Below, one piece after another: positions 8,046 to 18,981 of a stretch of 35,245 nt of DNA (positions are counted from its first letter, which is position 1; every line of letters starts with the position of its first letter). The notes under the pieces were generated by a model, which ran no database searches, was not told the DNA's origin, and worked only from the letters and a program-made list of their open reading frames with translations. Source of the stretch: UTPRO1 sp031400185 (GTDB lineage Bacteria; Desulfobacterota; Binatia; UTPRO1); contig JANNPN010000431.1 in assembly GCA_031400185.1 (NCBI GenBank), positions 1-35,245 on the forward strand, given 5' to 3'. The translations under genes and the position numbers were made by a program.

Positions 8046-9224
8046 TCAGCCCTGGGTGGGGGCGGCGGCCGTCGCGGTCGCCGCCTCTTTGGGTTTGACC
8101 ACCATGCCGTCGCGGACTTTCTGGAGGCCTTCCGTGATGACGCGTTCTCCGGCCGTGAGCCCGTCGTCCACGATCCAGACGTCCCCGACCTGCTCGGCGG
8201 GTTTGACGGTCCGGAACGCAACCGTGTCGCCGTCGCCGACGACCGCGGCTTGGTAGTGGCCTTGCGTTTCGATGAGCGCGCGCTGCGGCACGACGACCGC
8301 GCCGTGCTTCACCACGGTCGCGGCCCGTACCTTCGCGTAGAGGCCGGGCCGGAGGATGCCGGCGGAATTCGGGAACAGGGCTTGGATCCGGATCGTCCCG
8401 GTCTCAAGGTCGACTTCCCGATTCGCGACGTGGAAGCGTCCGGGATGGGGATACGGTTTACCGTCGGCGAGGATCATCGCGATGTCCGGCTCGCCGGCGT
8501 CGCGCCCGTTGTTGTGCTGGTGCTGCTGGATGCGGTCGGCAAACCGGAGATACTCGCGCTCGCTGATGGGGAACGTCACCTTGATCGGGTCGAGTTGCGA
8601 GATCGTCGTGAGCGGCGTCGACGGTGTGACGAGGTCGCCGACCTGAACGGGCGCGATGCCGGCGACGCCGTCGATCGGCGCATAGACGCGCGTCCAGCCG
8701 AGGTTCAGCCGCGCCGTCTCGACGGCGGCCGCGGCCGCATCGACTTCCGCCTGCGCCCCGCGCGACCCCTGCACGGCGTTGTCGAGCTCTTCTTTGCTGA
8801 CCGCGCCTTTTGCTTGGAGCGGCGTGTATCGCGCGACGTCGAGCTCATACTTCTTGAGCGCCGCCTGCTGCCGGGCGAGCTTGCCGCGCGCTTCGTCGAG
8901 CGCGGCGCGGTATTCCCGATCGTCGATCTCGAAGAGGAGATCGCCCGCTTTCACGGACACGCCGTCGCCGTACGTTTGGCGAAGGAGGTAGCCCTGCACG
9001 CGCGACCGCACCTGCGCATTGACGAAGCCCTCCGTCGTCCCGACCCACTCGGAGTAGATCGGCACGTCGCGCTGGGTGACCTCGGTGACGACGACCTCGG
9101 CCGGCGGCGGTGCGGGCGGTGGTTCCCGGTGACAGGCGCTCGATGCGAGCGCCGCGGCGGCGATCGTGATCAGGAGAGTGGATCTCCAAGATCGGATCCG
9201 GGTTGGATCGTTCGTACGCATCAT
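8046..9224 (-). CDS. RND efflux periplasmic adaptor subunit (membrane fusion protein)
   Basis: A 392-residue adaptor of the AcrA/MexA family that bridges pump and outer-membrane channel. An N-terminal hydrophobic segment (LLITIAAAALASSAC) looks like a signal sequence. Cys 31 suggests lipidation, although the residue at -3 is Ser rather than the usual Leu. The lipoyl/barrel-sandwich halves are visible as QVRSRVQGYLLRQTYGDGVSVKAGD and LGWTRVYAPIDGVAGIAPVQVGDLV, flanking a coiled-coil hairpin of about 60 residues. The beta-barrel and membrane-proximal domains follow. The ATG overlaps the TGA of the STAS gene (9221-9224), a sign of coupled translation, and the pump gene starts 4 bp after its stop. 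Confidence 0.93.
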   Translation of the reverse strand: MMRTNDPTRIRSWRSTLLITIAAAALASSACHREPPPAPPPAEVVVTEVTQRDVPIYSEWVGTTEGFVNAQVRSRVQGYLLRQTYGDGVSVKAGDLLFEIDDREYRAALDEARGKLARQQAALKKYELDVARYTPLQAKGAVSKEELDNAVQGSRGAQAEVDAAAAAVETARLNLGWTRVYAPIDGVAGIAPVQVGDLVTPSTPLTTISQLDPIKVTFPISEREYLRFADRIQQHQHNNGRDAGEPDIAMILADGKPYPHPGRFHVANREVDLETGTIRIQALFPNSAGILRPGLYAKVRAATVVKHGAVVVPQRALIETQGHYQAAVVGDGDTVAFRTVKPAEQVGDVWIVDDGLTAGERVITEGLQKVRDGMVVKPKEAATATAAAPTQG

Positions 9225-9529
9225 GTGTTCGACTCACTTTCTTCTGGGCGCACCGGTCGTTGGGTCGCGATCTCGTCGATCATCGCGCGCGTCATGCATC
9301 CACGCGCCGTGAGCAACGCGCCGTCATCGTGAAGACGCGCGAGCAGCGCCTTGCCGGCGGCGCTGACGAAGGTCACGCCTTCGAGATCGACACGGACGCG
9401 CGCCGCGTGCGCTGCGCTCCGCAGCGTCGCCCAGCTGCGTGCCAGCTCCTCGAGCCAAGGTCCGGCGAGACGGCCTTCGAGGACGAGAACAGTTTGGCCG
9501 GACCCGGCATGTATTCGAATGCGGAGCAT
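9221..9529 (-). CDS. small STAS-domain protein heading the RND operon
   Basis: A 102-residue single-domain protein of the STAS (SpoIIAA-like anti-sigma-factor antagonist) fold. It starts MLRIRIHAGSGQTVLVLEGRLAGPW, giving the first strands, and shows the core VRVDLEGVTFVSAAGKALLARL. In classical SpoIIAA a phosphorylated Ser sits in the D-S-S-G loop. Here the loop reads S-A-A-G, so Ser phosphorylation switching may be absent, or the upstream Ser is used. No membrane segment is seen. The start at 9529 is chosen because the STAS fold begins there and the sigma-54 promoter at 9554-9569 predicts a transcript start near 9544, which rules out longer versions. The leader would then be only about 14 nt, with a weak AGCGGG. 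It is the first gene of a six-gene operon; its partner is unknown. Confidence 0.8.
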   Translation of the reverse strand: MLRIRIHAGSGQTVLVLEGRLAGPWLEELARSWATLRSAAHAARVRVDLEGVTFVSAAGKALLARLHDDGALLTARGCMTRAMIDEIATQRPVRPEESESNT

Positions 9530-9553
9530 CGTCGTCGCCCGCTGGTCTCCAAG

Positions 9554-9569
9554 GGCAACGATCGTGCCG
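9554..9569 (-). promoter_or_regulatory. sigma-54 (-24/-12) promoter of the STAS-RND operon
   Basis: Read on the minus strand the site is CGGCACGATCGTTGCC. Against the consensus TGGCACG-N4-TTGCW it keeps GGCACG and TTGC, and the GG and GC dinucleotides have the exact 10-base gap. The -12 base is at 9555-9556, so transcription should start near 9544, about 15 bp before the STAS start codon. The activator would bind upstream, most plausibly at the palindrome 9668-9691. Confidence 0.7.
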
Positions 9570-9667
9570 CGTGCTCGCCGTCCCGGCCCGCGGTCACGAC
9601 GTGGAAGACGCACGCGTTTCGGGTCCGCGTCGCCGGACGGGCCGGACGCGTGACGACGGCATCTCGA

Positions 9668-9691
9668 CTCGTGACGACATGTCGTCACGAG
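9668..9691. promoter_or_regulatory. perfect 24-bp palindrome, probable activator or repressor site
   Basis: The half-site CTCGTGACGACA is followed immediately by its exact reverse complement TGTCGTCACGAG, with no mismatch. The centre lies about 136 bp upstream of the predicted sigma-54 transcript start, inside the usual range for enhancer sites of sigma-54 activators. A third copy of most of the half-site (CGTGACGAC) lies at 9649-9657, 21 bp away. It could equally be an operator for a TetR-like repressor or act on glgA. Confidence 0.65.
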
Positions 9692-10041
9692 CCCCACCAC
9701 GCTGAACTCGATTCGGGAGGCCGATTCGAGCCGATCGTCCGATGGAGTCGGCAGTATGGTGCGGTCGGTCGTCATCTCGTGGCACTCGAATGCGCCGCGC
9801 GAGCGCGGGCCGTCCCTTCGATGGCAGATGCGGCGTCACTCGTCTTGTCACCAGACGCCACCCGCGGACTGGCGCGCCGGGACGAGGATGGGGCGCGAGA
9901 TGACAAGAATCCGAGTGCAGCACACTGGTAGTGCAGCGTGGGGATGGCAGGCGGTTCCTCCGAGATCAGATCCGGCCGCTACGGCGTCGCACCGTGCCAG
10001 GTCGCGCGAAGACGGAGTGGCGCCATAGAGGCAGACCCATC

Positions 10042-11664
10042 GTGAGTGTCCCGCTGAAGGTTCTCTTCGTCGCGTCCGAATGCGCCCCGTTCGCCAAGAG
10101 CGGCGGACTCGGTGAGGTGATCGGCGCGCTTCCGACGGCCCTTCGTCGCCAGGGTGTCGACGTGCGGGTCGTGATGCCGCTGTACACCGCCATGCCGTGG
10201 CGACAGTTCGAGCCCCTCGAAGGCATCGTGACCGTGCCGATGTGGTTTGGAACCGCTGACGCGCGGGTCCGGCGCGCCCGGCTGCCACGCTCCGACGTCC
10301 CGGTGTACTTCCTCGAGCACGGCCGGTACTTCGACCGTCCGCACCTCTACGGGCCGGCGGTCGACCCGTACCCTGACAATCTCGAGCGATTCGCGTTTCT
10401 GTCGCGTGGCGCACTCGAGCTGGTGAAGGCGCTCGGCTGGATCCCGGACGTGATCCACGCGCACGACTGGCAGACGGCGCTCGTGCCCGTGTACGTCGAT
10501 ACCGTCGAGCGGGGAAAGCCGCTCCACGGCAGCGCGACCGTCTACTCGATGCACAACCTCGCGTACCAGGGCGTCGACGACAGGGCCGCCTTGCAGGCGA
10601 CGGGACTCGGGTTCGAGCACTTTCACCCGCGCGAGTTCGAGCATTTCGGAACCACGAATCTCACCAAGGCGGCGCTCTACCGGAGCACGAAGCTCGCGAC
10701 CGTGAGCCCCCGGTACGCGCACGAGATCCAGACCTCCGCGTACGGGTGCGGTCTCGACGGCGTGCTCGCCGAACGCGCCGGCGACCTCGTCGGTATCCTG
10801 AACGGTATCGACACCGACGAGTGGAACGCCGCGACGGACGGCCATCTCGCGGCACCGTTTCACGCCGGCGACCTCGCCGGCAAAGCGCAGTGCAAGGCGG
10901 CAGTCCAGGCGGAGGCGGGATTGCCGGTCCGTCCCGAGGTGCCGCTCCTCGCTGTCGTCGCGCGCCTGGTGTCGCAGAAGGGCGTCGACGTGCTCGTGGA
11001 GGCGCTCGATACCGTGCTCGCCTGGGACGTGCAGATGATCGTCTTGGGCTCGGGTGATCCGGAGGTGGAGCGCGCGTTCGCCGCGCGTGCGCGCGCGCGG
11101 CGCGATCGACTCTCCGCGTGGATTCCGTTCGATGACGCACGCGCGCACCGGCTCCAAGCCGGCGCGGATCTGCTCGTCATGCCGTCGCGCTTCGAGCCGT
11201 GCGGCCTGAGCCAACTCTACGCGATGCGGTACGGGACGCTTCCGATCGTGCGCGCGACCGGCGGTCTCGTCGACACCGTGACGTCGTACGACGAAGCGAG
11301 CGGAGAAGGGACGGGCTTCCTTTTCCACGATCTCCGCGCCGACAGCCTCGCCGACACGATCGGGTGGGCAGTGTCCACATGGTACAACCGTCCCGCGCAC
11401 TTCGCGCGTATGCGCCGCCGCGCGCTGGCTGCGGATCACTCCTGGGACCGCGCGGCCGGCGCCTACGTGGAGTTGTACCTCGCCGCCTACGAACGCCGGC
11501 GCGGGCACGCGTTCATCGGCGCGCGGTTGCCGGAGCAGCCGGCGCCGCCGATCGGGGCGCCGCCATCCGTGCCGATTCATCAGGCGTTTCGGATGACCTT
11601 CGATCGGATGCCCCTCGCGGCGCCGCCGCGGTCGCCGACGTGGAACCCGAGGAGCCAACTGTGA
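10042..11664 (+). CDS. glgA: glycogen synthase (ADP-glucose type, GT5)
   Basis: A 540-residue glucosyltransferase that extends alpha-1,4-glucan from ADP-glucose in the cytoplasm. The N-terminal nucleotide-sugar loop is visible (APFAKSGGLGEV, with Lys 19 in the K-x-G-G position). The C-terminal GT-B signature is also present (MPSRFEPCGLSQLYAMRYGTLPIVRATGGLVDTV). I chose the GTG at 10042 because family similarity starts there (VPLKVLFVASE) and GAGG lies 11 bases upstream. The frame is open further upstream, but that part has no family character. The C-terminus carries a proline-rich tail of ~40 residues beyond the usual end. The stop overlaps the glgX start (GTGA). No glgC (ADP-glucose pyrophosphorylase) or glgB (branching enzyme) lies in this window. 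Confidence 0.95.
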   Translation: MSVPLKVLFVASECAPFAKSGGLGEVIGALPTALRRQGVDVRVVMPLYTAMPWRQFEPLEGIVTVPMWFGTADARVRRARLPRSDVPVYFLEHGRYFDRPHLYGPAVDPYPDNLERFAFLSRGALELVKALGWIPDVIHAHDWQTALVPVYVDTVERGKPLHGSATVYSMHNLAYQGVDDRAALQATGLGFEHFHPREFEHFGTTNLTKAALYRSTKLATVSPRYAHEIQTSAYGCGLDGVLAERAGDLVGILNGIDTDEWNAATDGHLAAPFHAGDLAGKAQCKAAVQAEAGLPVRPEVPLLAVVARLVSQKGVDVLVEALDTVLAWDVQMIVLGSGDPEVERAFAARARARRDRLSAWIPFDDARAHRLQAGADLLVMPSRFEPCGLSQLYAMRYGTLPIVRATGGLVDTVTSYDEASGEGTGFLFHDLRADSLADTIGWAVSTWYNRPAHFARMRRRALAADHSWDRAAGAYVELYLAAYERRRGHAFIGARLPEQPAPPIGAPPSVPIHQAFRMTFDRMPLAAPPRSPTWNPRSQL

Positions 11665-13742
11665 CCGTGGCTCCGGGCCGGAGCTTTCCGGTCGGCGCCA
11701 CGATCGTCGATGGTGGCGTCAACTTCTCCGTCTACTGCGGAGGAGCGCAGCGGTTGGAGCTCCTGCTGTTCGACCACGCCGGCGCCGCCGCGCCCGCCCG
11801 CGTGATCCCCCTCGAGGCGCGCAAGCATCGGACGGCCCACTACTGGCACGTGTTCGTGCCCGGCCTTCGCGCGGGGCAAGCCTACGCGTATCGGGCGATC
11901 GGCGCGTTCGAGCCCCGGCGCGGATTGCGGTTCGATCCGGCCAAGCTGCTGCTCGATCCCTATGCCCGGGCCGTCGTGGTGCCCGCCGCCTACGACCGGG
12001 AAGCGGCCCGCCGCCCAGGCGACAATACCGCCGTCGCCATGCGCAGCGTGGTGGTGGATCCGGACGCGTACGACTGGGAGGGGGACGCACCGCTCAGGCG
12101 CGCGTTCTCCGGGACCGTGATCTACGAGATGCACGTCGCGGGCTTCACGCGGCATCCGAGCTCGGGCGTCGCGCCGGGGCGGCGCGGGACGTACGCGGGG
12201 ATGATCGAAAAGATCCCCTATCTTCGCGACCTCGGTGTCACGGCCGTCGAGCTCTTGCCCGTGTTCCAATTCGACCCACACGACTGCCCGCCCGGCGTGG
12301 TGAACTACTGGGGGTACGCTCCCGTCTCGTTCTTCGCCCCGCACGCCGGCTACAGCTCGGAGCGCGGTCCGCTCGGTCCCGTCGACGAGTTCCGCGATCT
12401 CGTGAAAGCGCTGCATCGCGCGGGAATCGAGGTCATCCTCGACGTCGTGTACAACCACACCGCGGAAGGGAACGACCAGGGACCGACGCTGTCGTTCCGC
12501 GGCCTCGACAACGAGACGTACTACGTCCTCGAGCCGGACCGCGCCCGCTACGCGAACTACGCCGGCACCGGCAACACGCTGAACGCGAACGCGGCCGTCG
12601 TGCGGCGCATGATCGTCGACAGCCTGCGCTACTGGGTCGCGCACATGCACGTCGACGGCTTCCGCTTCGATCTCGCGTCCGTGTTGTCGCGCGACGAGTC
12701 TGGCCGCCCACTGCAGCGGCCGCCCGTGCTGTGGGACATCCAGTCGGACCCGGTCCTGGCGGGGACGAAGCTGATCGCCGAGGCGTGGGATGCCGCCGGC
12801 CTCTATCAGGTCGGCAGCTTTCCCGCCGATGCCTGGCAGGAATGGAACGGCAAGTTTCGCGACGACGTGCGGCGGTTCGTGAAGTCGGACGACGATACCG
12901 TCACGGCCTTCGCCCATCGGGTGTTCGGCAGCCCCGATCTCTATGGCCGGCAGGAGCGGGGACCGGAACAGAGCGTCAACTTCGTCACTTGTCACGACGG
13001 CTTCACCCTGAACGACCTGGTCAGCTACGACGTCAAGCACAACGCGGCGAACGGCGAGGGCGAGCGCGACGGCTGCGACGCGAACCTCAGCTGGAACTGC
13101 GGGGTCGAGGGGCCCACCGACGACGTCGCGGTCGAGCGGTTGCGCGATCGCCAGGTGAAGAACTTTCTCGCCATCACGCTCCTTGCCGTCGGCACGCCCA
13201 TGCTCGCGATGGGCGACGAGGCCCGGCGCACCCAGCGGGGCAACAACAACGCCTATTGCCAGGACAACGACATCAGCTGGTTCGATTGGACGCTGCCGGA
13301 GAAGCACCGCGGGCTCCATCGATTCGTGACGACGCTGATCCGCCAGCGGCTGGTGATCGCCAGCGACCCGGGTGTGCAGGGCGTGAGCTTGAACGAGCTC
13401 TTGCGCGATGCGGACATCCAACCCCACGGCGTGCGACTGCACGCGCCCGATCTGACGCGCGAGTCGCACAGCATCGCCCTCACGGTGCGCGGGCGCCGGC
13501 ATCCCTTGGCGTTCCACGCCATGTTCAGCGCCTACTGGGAACCGTTGGCGTTCGAGCTGCCCGCCCCGGACGCGCACGGACCGTGGCGGCGTTGGGTCGA
13601 CACGTTCGAGGACGCGCCGCACGACGTCCATGACTGGCCCGGCGGGCCCCTCGTCGGCGGTCCGACCTGCCTCGTACAGCCGCGCTCCGTCGTCGTGTTG
13701 TTCGCGCGTCGCACGGACCTGCCGGCAGGTGGCATGAAGTGA
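11661..13742 (+). CDS. glgX: glycogen debranching enzyme (GH13 isoamylase type)
   Basis: A 693-residue GH13 enzyme that cleaves alpha-1,6 branches of glycogen or limit dextrin. An N-terminal beta-sandwich (CBM48-like, VDGGVNFSVYCGGAQRLELLLFD) precedes the catalytic barrel. Key residues are all present: nucleophile Asp 337 (VDGFRFDLASVL), acid Glu 374 (IAEAWDAAG) and Asp 446 in FVTCHDGFTLNDLVSYD. The ERDGCDANLSWNCGVEGPT segment is typical of GlgX and isoamylase. The GTG at 11661 overlaps glgA's TGA in a GTGA, and a strong GAGGAG at 11650-11655 supports it over longer starts. TreX- or isoamylase-like specificity cannot be separated by eye. With glgP it would form the breakdown pair. Confidence 0.93.
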   Translation: MTVAPGRSFPVGATIVDGGVNFSVYCGGAQRLELLLFDHAGAAAPARVIPLEARKHRTAHYWHVFVPGLRAGQAYAYRAIGAFEPRRGLRFDPAKLLLDPYARAVVVPAAYDREAARRPGDNTAVAMRSVVVDPDAYDWEGDAPLRRAFSGTVIYEMHVAGFTRHPSSGVAPGRRGTYAGMIEKIPYLRDLGVTAVELLPVFQFDPHDCPPGVVNYWGYAPVSFFAPHAGYSSERGPLGPVDEFRDLVKALHRAGIEVILDVVYNHTAEGNDQGPTLSFRGLDNETYYVLEPDRARYANYAGTGNTLNANAAVVRRMIVDSLRYWVAHMHVDGFRFDLASVLSRDESGRPLQRPPVLWDIQSDPVLAGTKLIAEAWDAAGLYQVGSFPADAWQEWNGKFRDDVRRFVKSDDDTVTAFAHRVFGSPDLYGRQERGPEQSVNFVTCHDGFTLNDLVSYDVKHNAANGEGERDGCDANLSWNCGVEGPTDDVAVERLRDRQVKNFLAITLLAVGTPMLAMGDEARRTQRGNNNAYCQDNDISWFDWTLPEKHRGLHRFVTTLIRQRLVIASDPGVQGVSLNELLRDADIQPHGVRLHAPDLTRESHSIALTVRGRRHPLAFHAMFSAYWEPLAFELPAPDAHGPWRRWVDTFEDAPHDVHDWPGGPLVGGPTCLVQPRSVVVLFARRTDLPAGGMK

Positions 13743-13819
13743 CAAGACCCGTGCGCGCGGTTGTCGGTATCCATGGAGTCACTCCAACCGCTGATCGCGG
13801 GGAAAGGTGGAAAGAATCC

Positions 13820-14182
13820 ATGGCGAATCGACGCAAGAACGGAACGGCGCGAGGCAGACGAAACATTCGGGGGGACGTCGAGAAGGGTGTCGATCGGCTG
13901 GCGCAGTCGGTCGATCGGATCCACGTCTCGCTCCGTCGCGCCGAGCAGAAGATCGAGGCCGACGCGCGCAAACGCATCGGCCAGCTTCGGAAAGACGCGC
14001 GCAAGCAGCTCACCGTGCTGCGCGGGCACAAGCGCGAAGCGGACCGCATCCTGAAGCGGCTCTCCACCGCCGGTCAGGGCTCGTGGGGCGACTTGAAGCG
14101 TGCGGCCTACCGCGCGGTGGCGGATGCCCGGACGGTCGCCGATGCGATGGCCGAGCGCTTCCGGCGCGCGGTCGCCGAGTGA
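13820..14182 (+). CDS. small basic coiled-coil protein between glgX and adh
   Basis: I do not recognise a named family. The 120-residue product has a basic N-terminus (MANRRKNGTARGRRNIRG) followed by a long amphipathic, mostly helical stretch (residues ~20-95) with regular hydrophobic spacing. A short GQGSWGDLKRAAYRA turn and a last helix follow. No signal peptide or membrane segment is seen. Such helical, charged proteins recall phasins, apolipoprotein-like repeats or histone-like proteins, so granule binding or nucleic-acid binding is possible but unproven. A purine-rich AAAGGTGG at 13803-13810 precedes the ATG. The next gene starts 3 bp after its stop, so it is part of the operon. Confidence 0.75.
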   Translation: MANRRKNGTARGRRNIRGDVEKGVDRLAQSVDRIHVSLRRAEQKIEADARKRIGQLRKDARKQLTVLRGHKREADRILKRLSTAGQGSWGDLKRAAYRAVADARTVADAMAERFRRAVAE

Positions 14183-14185
14183 CGG

Positions 14186-15227
14186 ATGACGACGACGATG
14201 CAGGCAGCGGTCGTTCGCACGTTCGGTCAGCCGCTCGCGATCGAGGACGTGCCGATCCCGACCCCTGGACCCGGTGAGGTGCTGCTCAAGGTGGTCGCGA
14301 GCGGGGTGTGCCACACGGACCTCCATGCCGCGGACGGCGACTGGCCGGTGAAGCCGACGCTGCCGTTCATCCCGGGGCATGAGGGGGCCGGCATCGTGGC
14401 GGGGGTCGGCGCCGGCGTGACCCGCGTCAAGGAAGGCGATGCCGTTGGCATCGCGTGGCTCCACGACGCGTGCGGCGCGTGTGCGTATTGCGTCGGCGGC
14501 TGGGAGACGCTTTGCGAGGCGCAACACAACAGTGGCTACAACGTGAACGGCGCCTTCGCGGAGTACGTGATCGGCGCGGCGGCGTACGTCGCGCGGCTCC
14601 CCGCCGGGGCCGACTTCGTGAGCATCGCGCCGATCCTGTGCGCCGGGGTGACCACCTACAAGGGCATCAAGGAGACGGAGGCGCGGCCCGGTCATTGGCT
14701 CGCGGTCTCCGGCGTCGGCGGGCTCGGCCACCTGGCGGTGCAGTACGCGAAGGCGATGGGACTTCACGTCGCAGCGCTCGACGTCGGCGAACGGAAGCTC
14801 GCACTCGCGCGCGCGCTCGGCGCGGACGTGAGCATCGACGCCACGGCGGCTGATGCCGCGGAGCAGGTCGTCGCGGCGACCGGCGGCGGCGCGCACGGCG
14901 TGCTGGTGACCGCCGTCTCGCGCGGCGCGTTCGCGCAAGCGCTCCGCATCGTGCGGCGCAAAGGCACGGTGAGCCTGGTCGGCCTGCCGCCCGGCGAGTT
15001 CCCCACGCCGATCTTCGACGTCGTGCTGAAGCGGATCACCATCCGCGGCTCCATCGTAGGGACGCGCGAGGACCTCGCGGAAGCGATCCAGTTCGCGGCC
15101 GAGGGCAAGGTGCGCGCCCACGTCCACGACGCGCCGCTCACGCACGTCAACCGGGTGCTCGCGGACCTGAAGGCCGGGAAGGTCGAGGGCCGGATCGTGC
15201 TCACGTTGACCGAGGGGGAGGGGCGCG

Positions 15228-15244
<17 letters not shown>
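14186..15244 (+). CDS. adhP: zinc-dependent alcohol dehydrogenase (AdhP type)
   Basis: A 352-residue medium-chain dehydrogenase/reductase interconverting primary alcohols and aldehydes with NAD(H). Catalytic-zinc ligands are in place (Cys 42 in SGVCHTDLH, His 65 in GHEGAG, and the later Cys in PILCAGVTTYKG). The four structural-zinc cysteines are Cys 96, 99, 102 and 110 (DACGACAYC...TLC). The NAD-binding GVGGLGHLAVQYAKAMG motif is intact, and the following VAALDVGERK Asp favours NAD over NADP. The segment WETLCEAQHNSGYNVNGAFAEYV is diagnostic of the AdhP/ethanol-active group. It lies 3 bp after the small coiled-coil gene and overlaps glgP by 17 bp, so it belongs to the glycogen operon. Ethanol/acetaldehyde is the family expectation. 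Confidence 0.92.
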
Positions 15245-17759
<2,515 letters not shown>

Positions 17760-17806
17760 CCGTGAGCGCCGTCAGGCCCCTTGCCAGCAAGCCGAGGAGC
17801 AACTCC

Positions 17807-18907
17807 ATGAATACAACCCGAAAGTTGCATCAGCTCGGCCAGAGCCTCTGGCTCGACAACATCACCCGCGATCTCCTGAACGATGGGACGCTGGCGGGGT
17901 ACATCGCGGAGCTGTCGGTGACGGGGCTCACCTCGAATCCGACCATCTTCGACCATGCGATCTCGACGAGCACCGCGTACGACGCCGCCATCCGCGCGGG
18001 GGCCGCCCGCGGGCGCTGCGGCGAGGACCTCTTCTTCGACCTCGCGGTCGACGACATCCGGCGCGCCGCCGAGCTGTTCGAGCCCGTTCACGAGCGGACG
18101 GCAGGTGTCGACGGCTGGGTGTCGCTCGAGGTGTCGCCGCTCCTCGCCCACGATGCGACCGAGACGCTCCGCGCCGCCCTGCGCCTCTTCGTGCGCACCG
18201 ACCGGCGAAACCTCTTCATCAAGATTCCGGGGACACGGGAGGGCCTCGTCGCGATCGAGGAGGCGATCTTCGCCGGCGTGCCCGTCAACGTGACGCTGCT
18301 GTTCTCACGCGAGCAGTACCTCGCCGCCGCCGAGGCGTACCTGCGCGGCATCGAGCGCCGCATCGAGGCCGGGCGCACCCCGGACATCGCATCGGTCGCG
18401 TCCGTCTTCATCAGCCGCTGGGACACGGCGGTCGCATACCGGGTGTCGCGGCCACTCGTGAACCAGCTGGGGATCGCGATCGCGAAGCGCACGTATGCCG
18501 CATACCGTCGCCTGCTCGACTCACCGCGCTGGCAGCGCGCGGCCAACGCCGGGGCACGCCCCCAGCGGCTGCTGTGGGCGAGTACGGGCACGAAGGACCC
18601 GCATGTCTCCGACGTCCTCTACGTCGAGGCGCTGGCCGCGCCGTTGACGGTCGACACCATGCCCGAAGCGACGCTGCGGGCGCTCGTCGATCACGGCGCG
18701 ATCGGACCGCTGCTGCCGACCGACGTCCGCGACGGCGAGGAAGCTCTCATGTCGTTCGCCCGGGCCGGCATCGACCTCGACGCGCTGGCGGCGAAGCTGC
18801 AGGACGACGGCGAGCAGGCATTCGTCAGGTCCTGGAACAATCTTCTCGGGGTCATCGATACGAAGGCCGCCGCGCTCGGGTCCACACGCCAGGCGAGCGT
18901 CGCATGA
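17807..18907 (+). CDS. tal: transaldolase
   Basis: A 366-residue cytoplasmic enzyme moving a dihydroxyacetone unit between sugar phosphates (sedoheptulose 7-phosphate plus glyceraldehyde 3-phosphate to erythrose 4-phosphate plus fructose 6-phosphate). The opening LWLDNITRDLLNDGTLAGYIAE...TGLTSNPTIFDHAI is the signature of the longer actinobacterial/cyanobacterial-type transaldolases. The Schiff-base lysine is Lys 139 in LFIKIPGT, and the NVTLLFSREQY segment follows. The ATG at 17807 has GAGGAG at 17794-17799, seven bases away. It sits 47 bp after glgP and 74 bp before phosphoketolase, consistent with one operon. Its product erythrose 4-phosphate links it to the phosphoketolase reaction. Confidence 0.94.
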   Translation: MNTTRKLHQLGQSLWLDNITRDLLNDGTLAGYIAELSVTGLTSNPTIFDHAISTSTAYDAAIRAGAARGRCGEDLFFDLAVDDIRRAAELFEPVHERTAGVDGWVSLEVSPLLAHDATETLRAALRLFVRTDRRNLFIKIPGTREGLVAIEEAIFAGVPVNVTLLFSREQYLAAAEAYLRGIERRIEAGRTPDIASVASVFISRWDTAVAYRVSRPLVNQLGIAIAKRTYAAYRRLLDSPRWQRAANAGARPQRLLWASTGTKDPHVSDVLYVEALAAPLTVDTMPEATLRALVDHGAIGPLLPTDVRDGEEALMSFARAGIDLDALAAKLQDDGEQAFVRSWNNLLGVIDTKAAALGSTRQASVA

Positions 18908-18981
18908 CGGCGCGCGATGATCGCCCGTCACGCGCTCGCGGTGAACGCGGCCAATACAATCGCAGACTCGGAGGATACGCG

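Larger units (their letters stand above)
9530..10041. other. divergent control region between RND operon and glgA
   Basis: A 512-bp non-coding region between the pump operon (leftward) and glgA (rightward). It holds the sigma-54 promoter at 9554-9569 and the palindrome at 9668-9691, described separately. A repeat of the palindrome half-site (CGTGACGAC) occurs at 9649-9657, exactly 21 bp from the same string at 9670-9678, which is two helical turns. On the glgA side I found no convincing sigma-70 or sigma-54 promoter. A TGGCAC at 9780-9785 is followed by TGC with spacing one base too short. No open frame here looks coding. Confidence 0.6.

Noticed and set aside
5834..8098. Long open frame of about 754 codons on the plus strand antisense to the RND pump
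   Set aside because: High GC content keeps antisense frames open; the translation is Arg/Asp/Glu-rich without domain character, while the minus strand encodes an intact pump.
9780..9795. Sigma-54-like TGGCAC followed by TGC upstream of glgA
   Set aside because: The GG to GC distance is one base short of the strict 10-base gap, so it is unlikely to bind sigma-54 RNA polymerase.
9931..10041. Longer N-terminus for glycogen synthase
   Set aside because: The extra residues are Arg-rich with no family resemblance; the GTG at 10042 with GAGG upstream starts exactly at the conserved first strand.
18955..18960. TACAAT as a -10 box for a separate phosphoketolase promoter
   Set aside because: No acceptable -35 box lies 16-18 bp upstream, and the start codon follows only 22 bp later.
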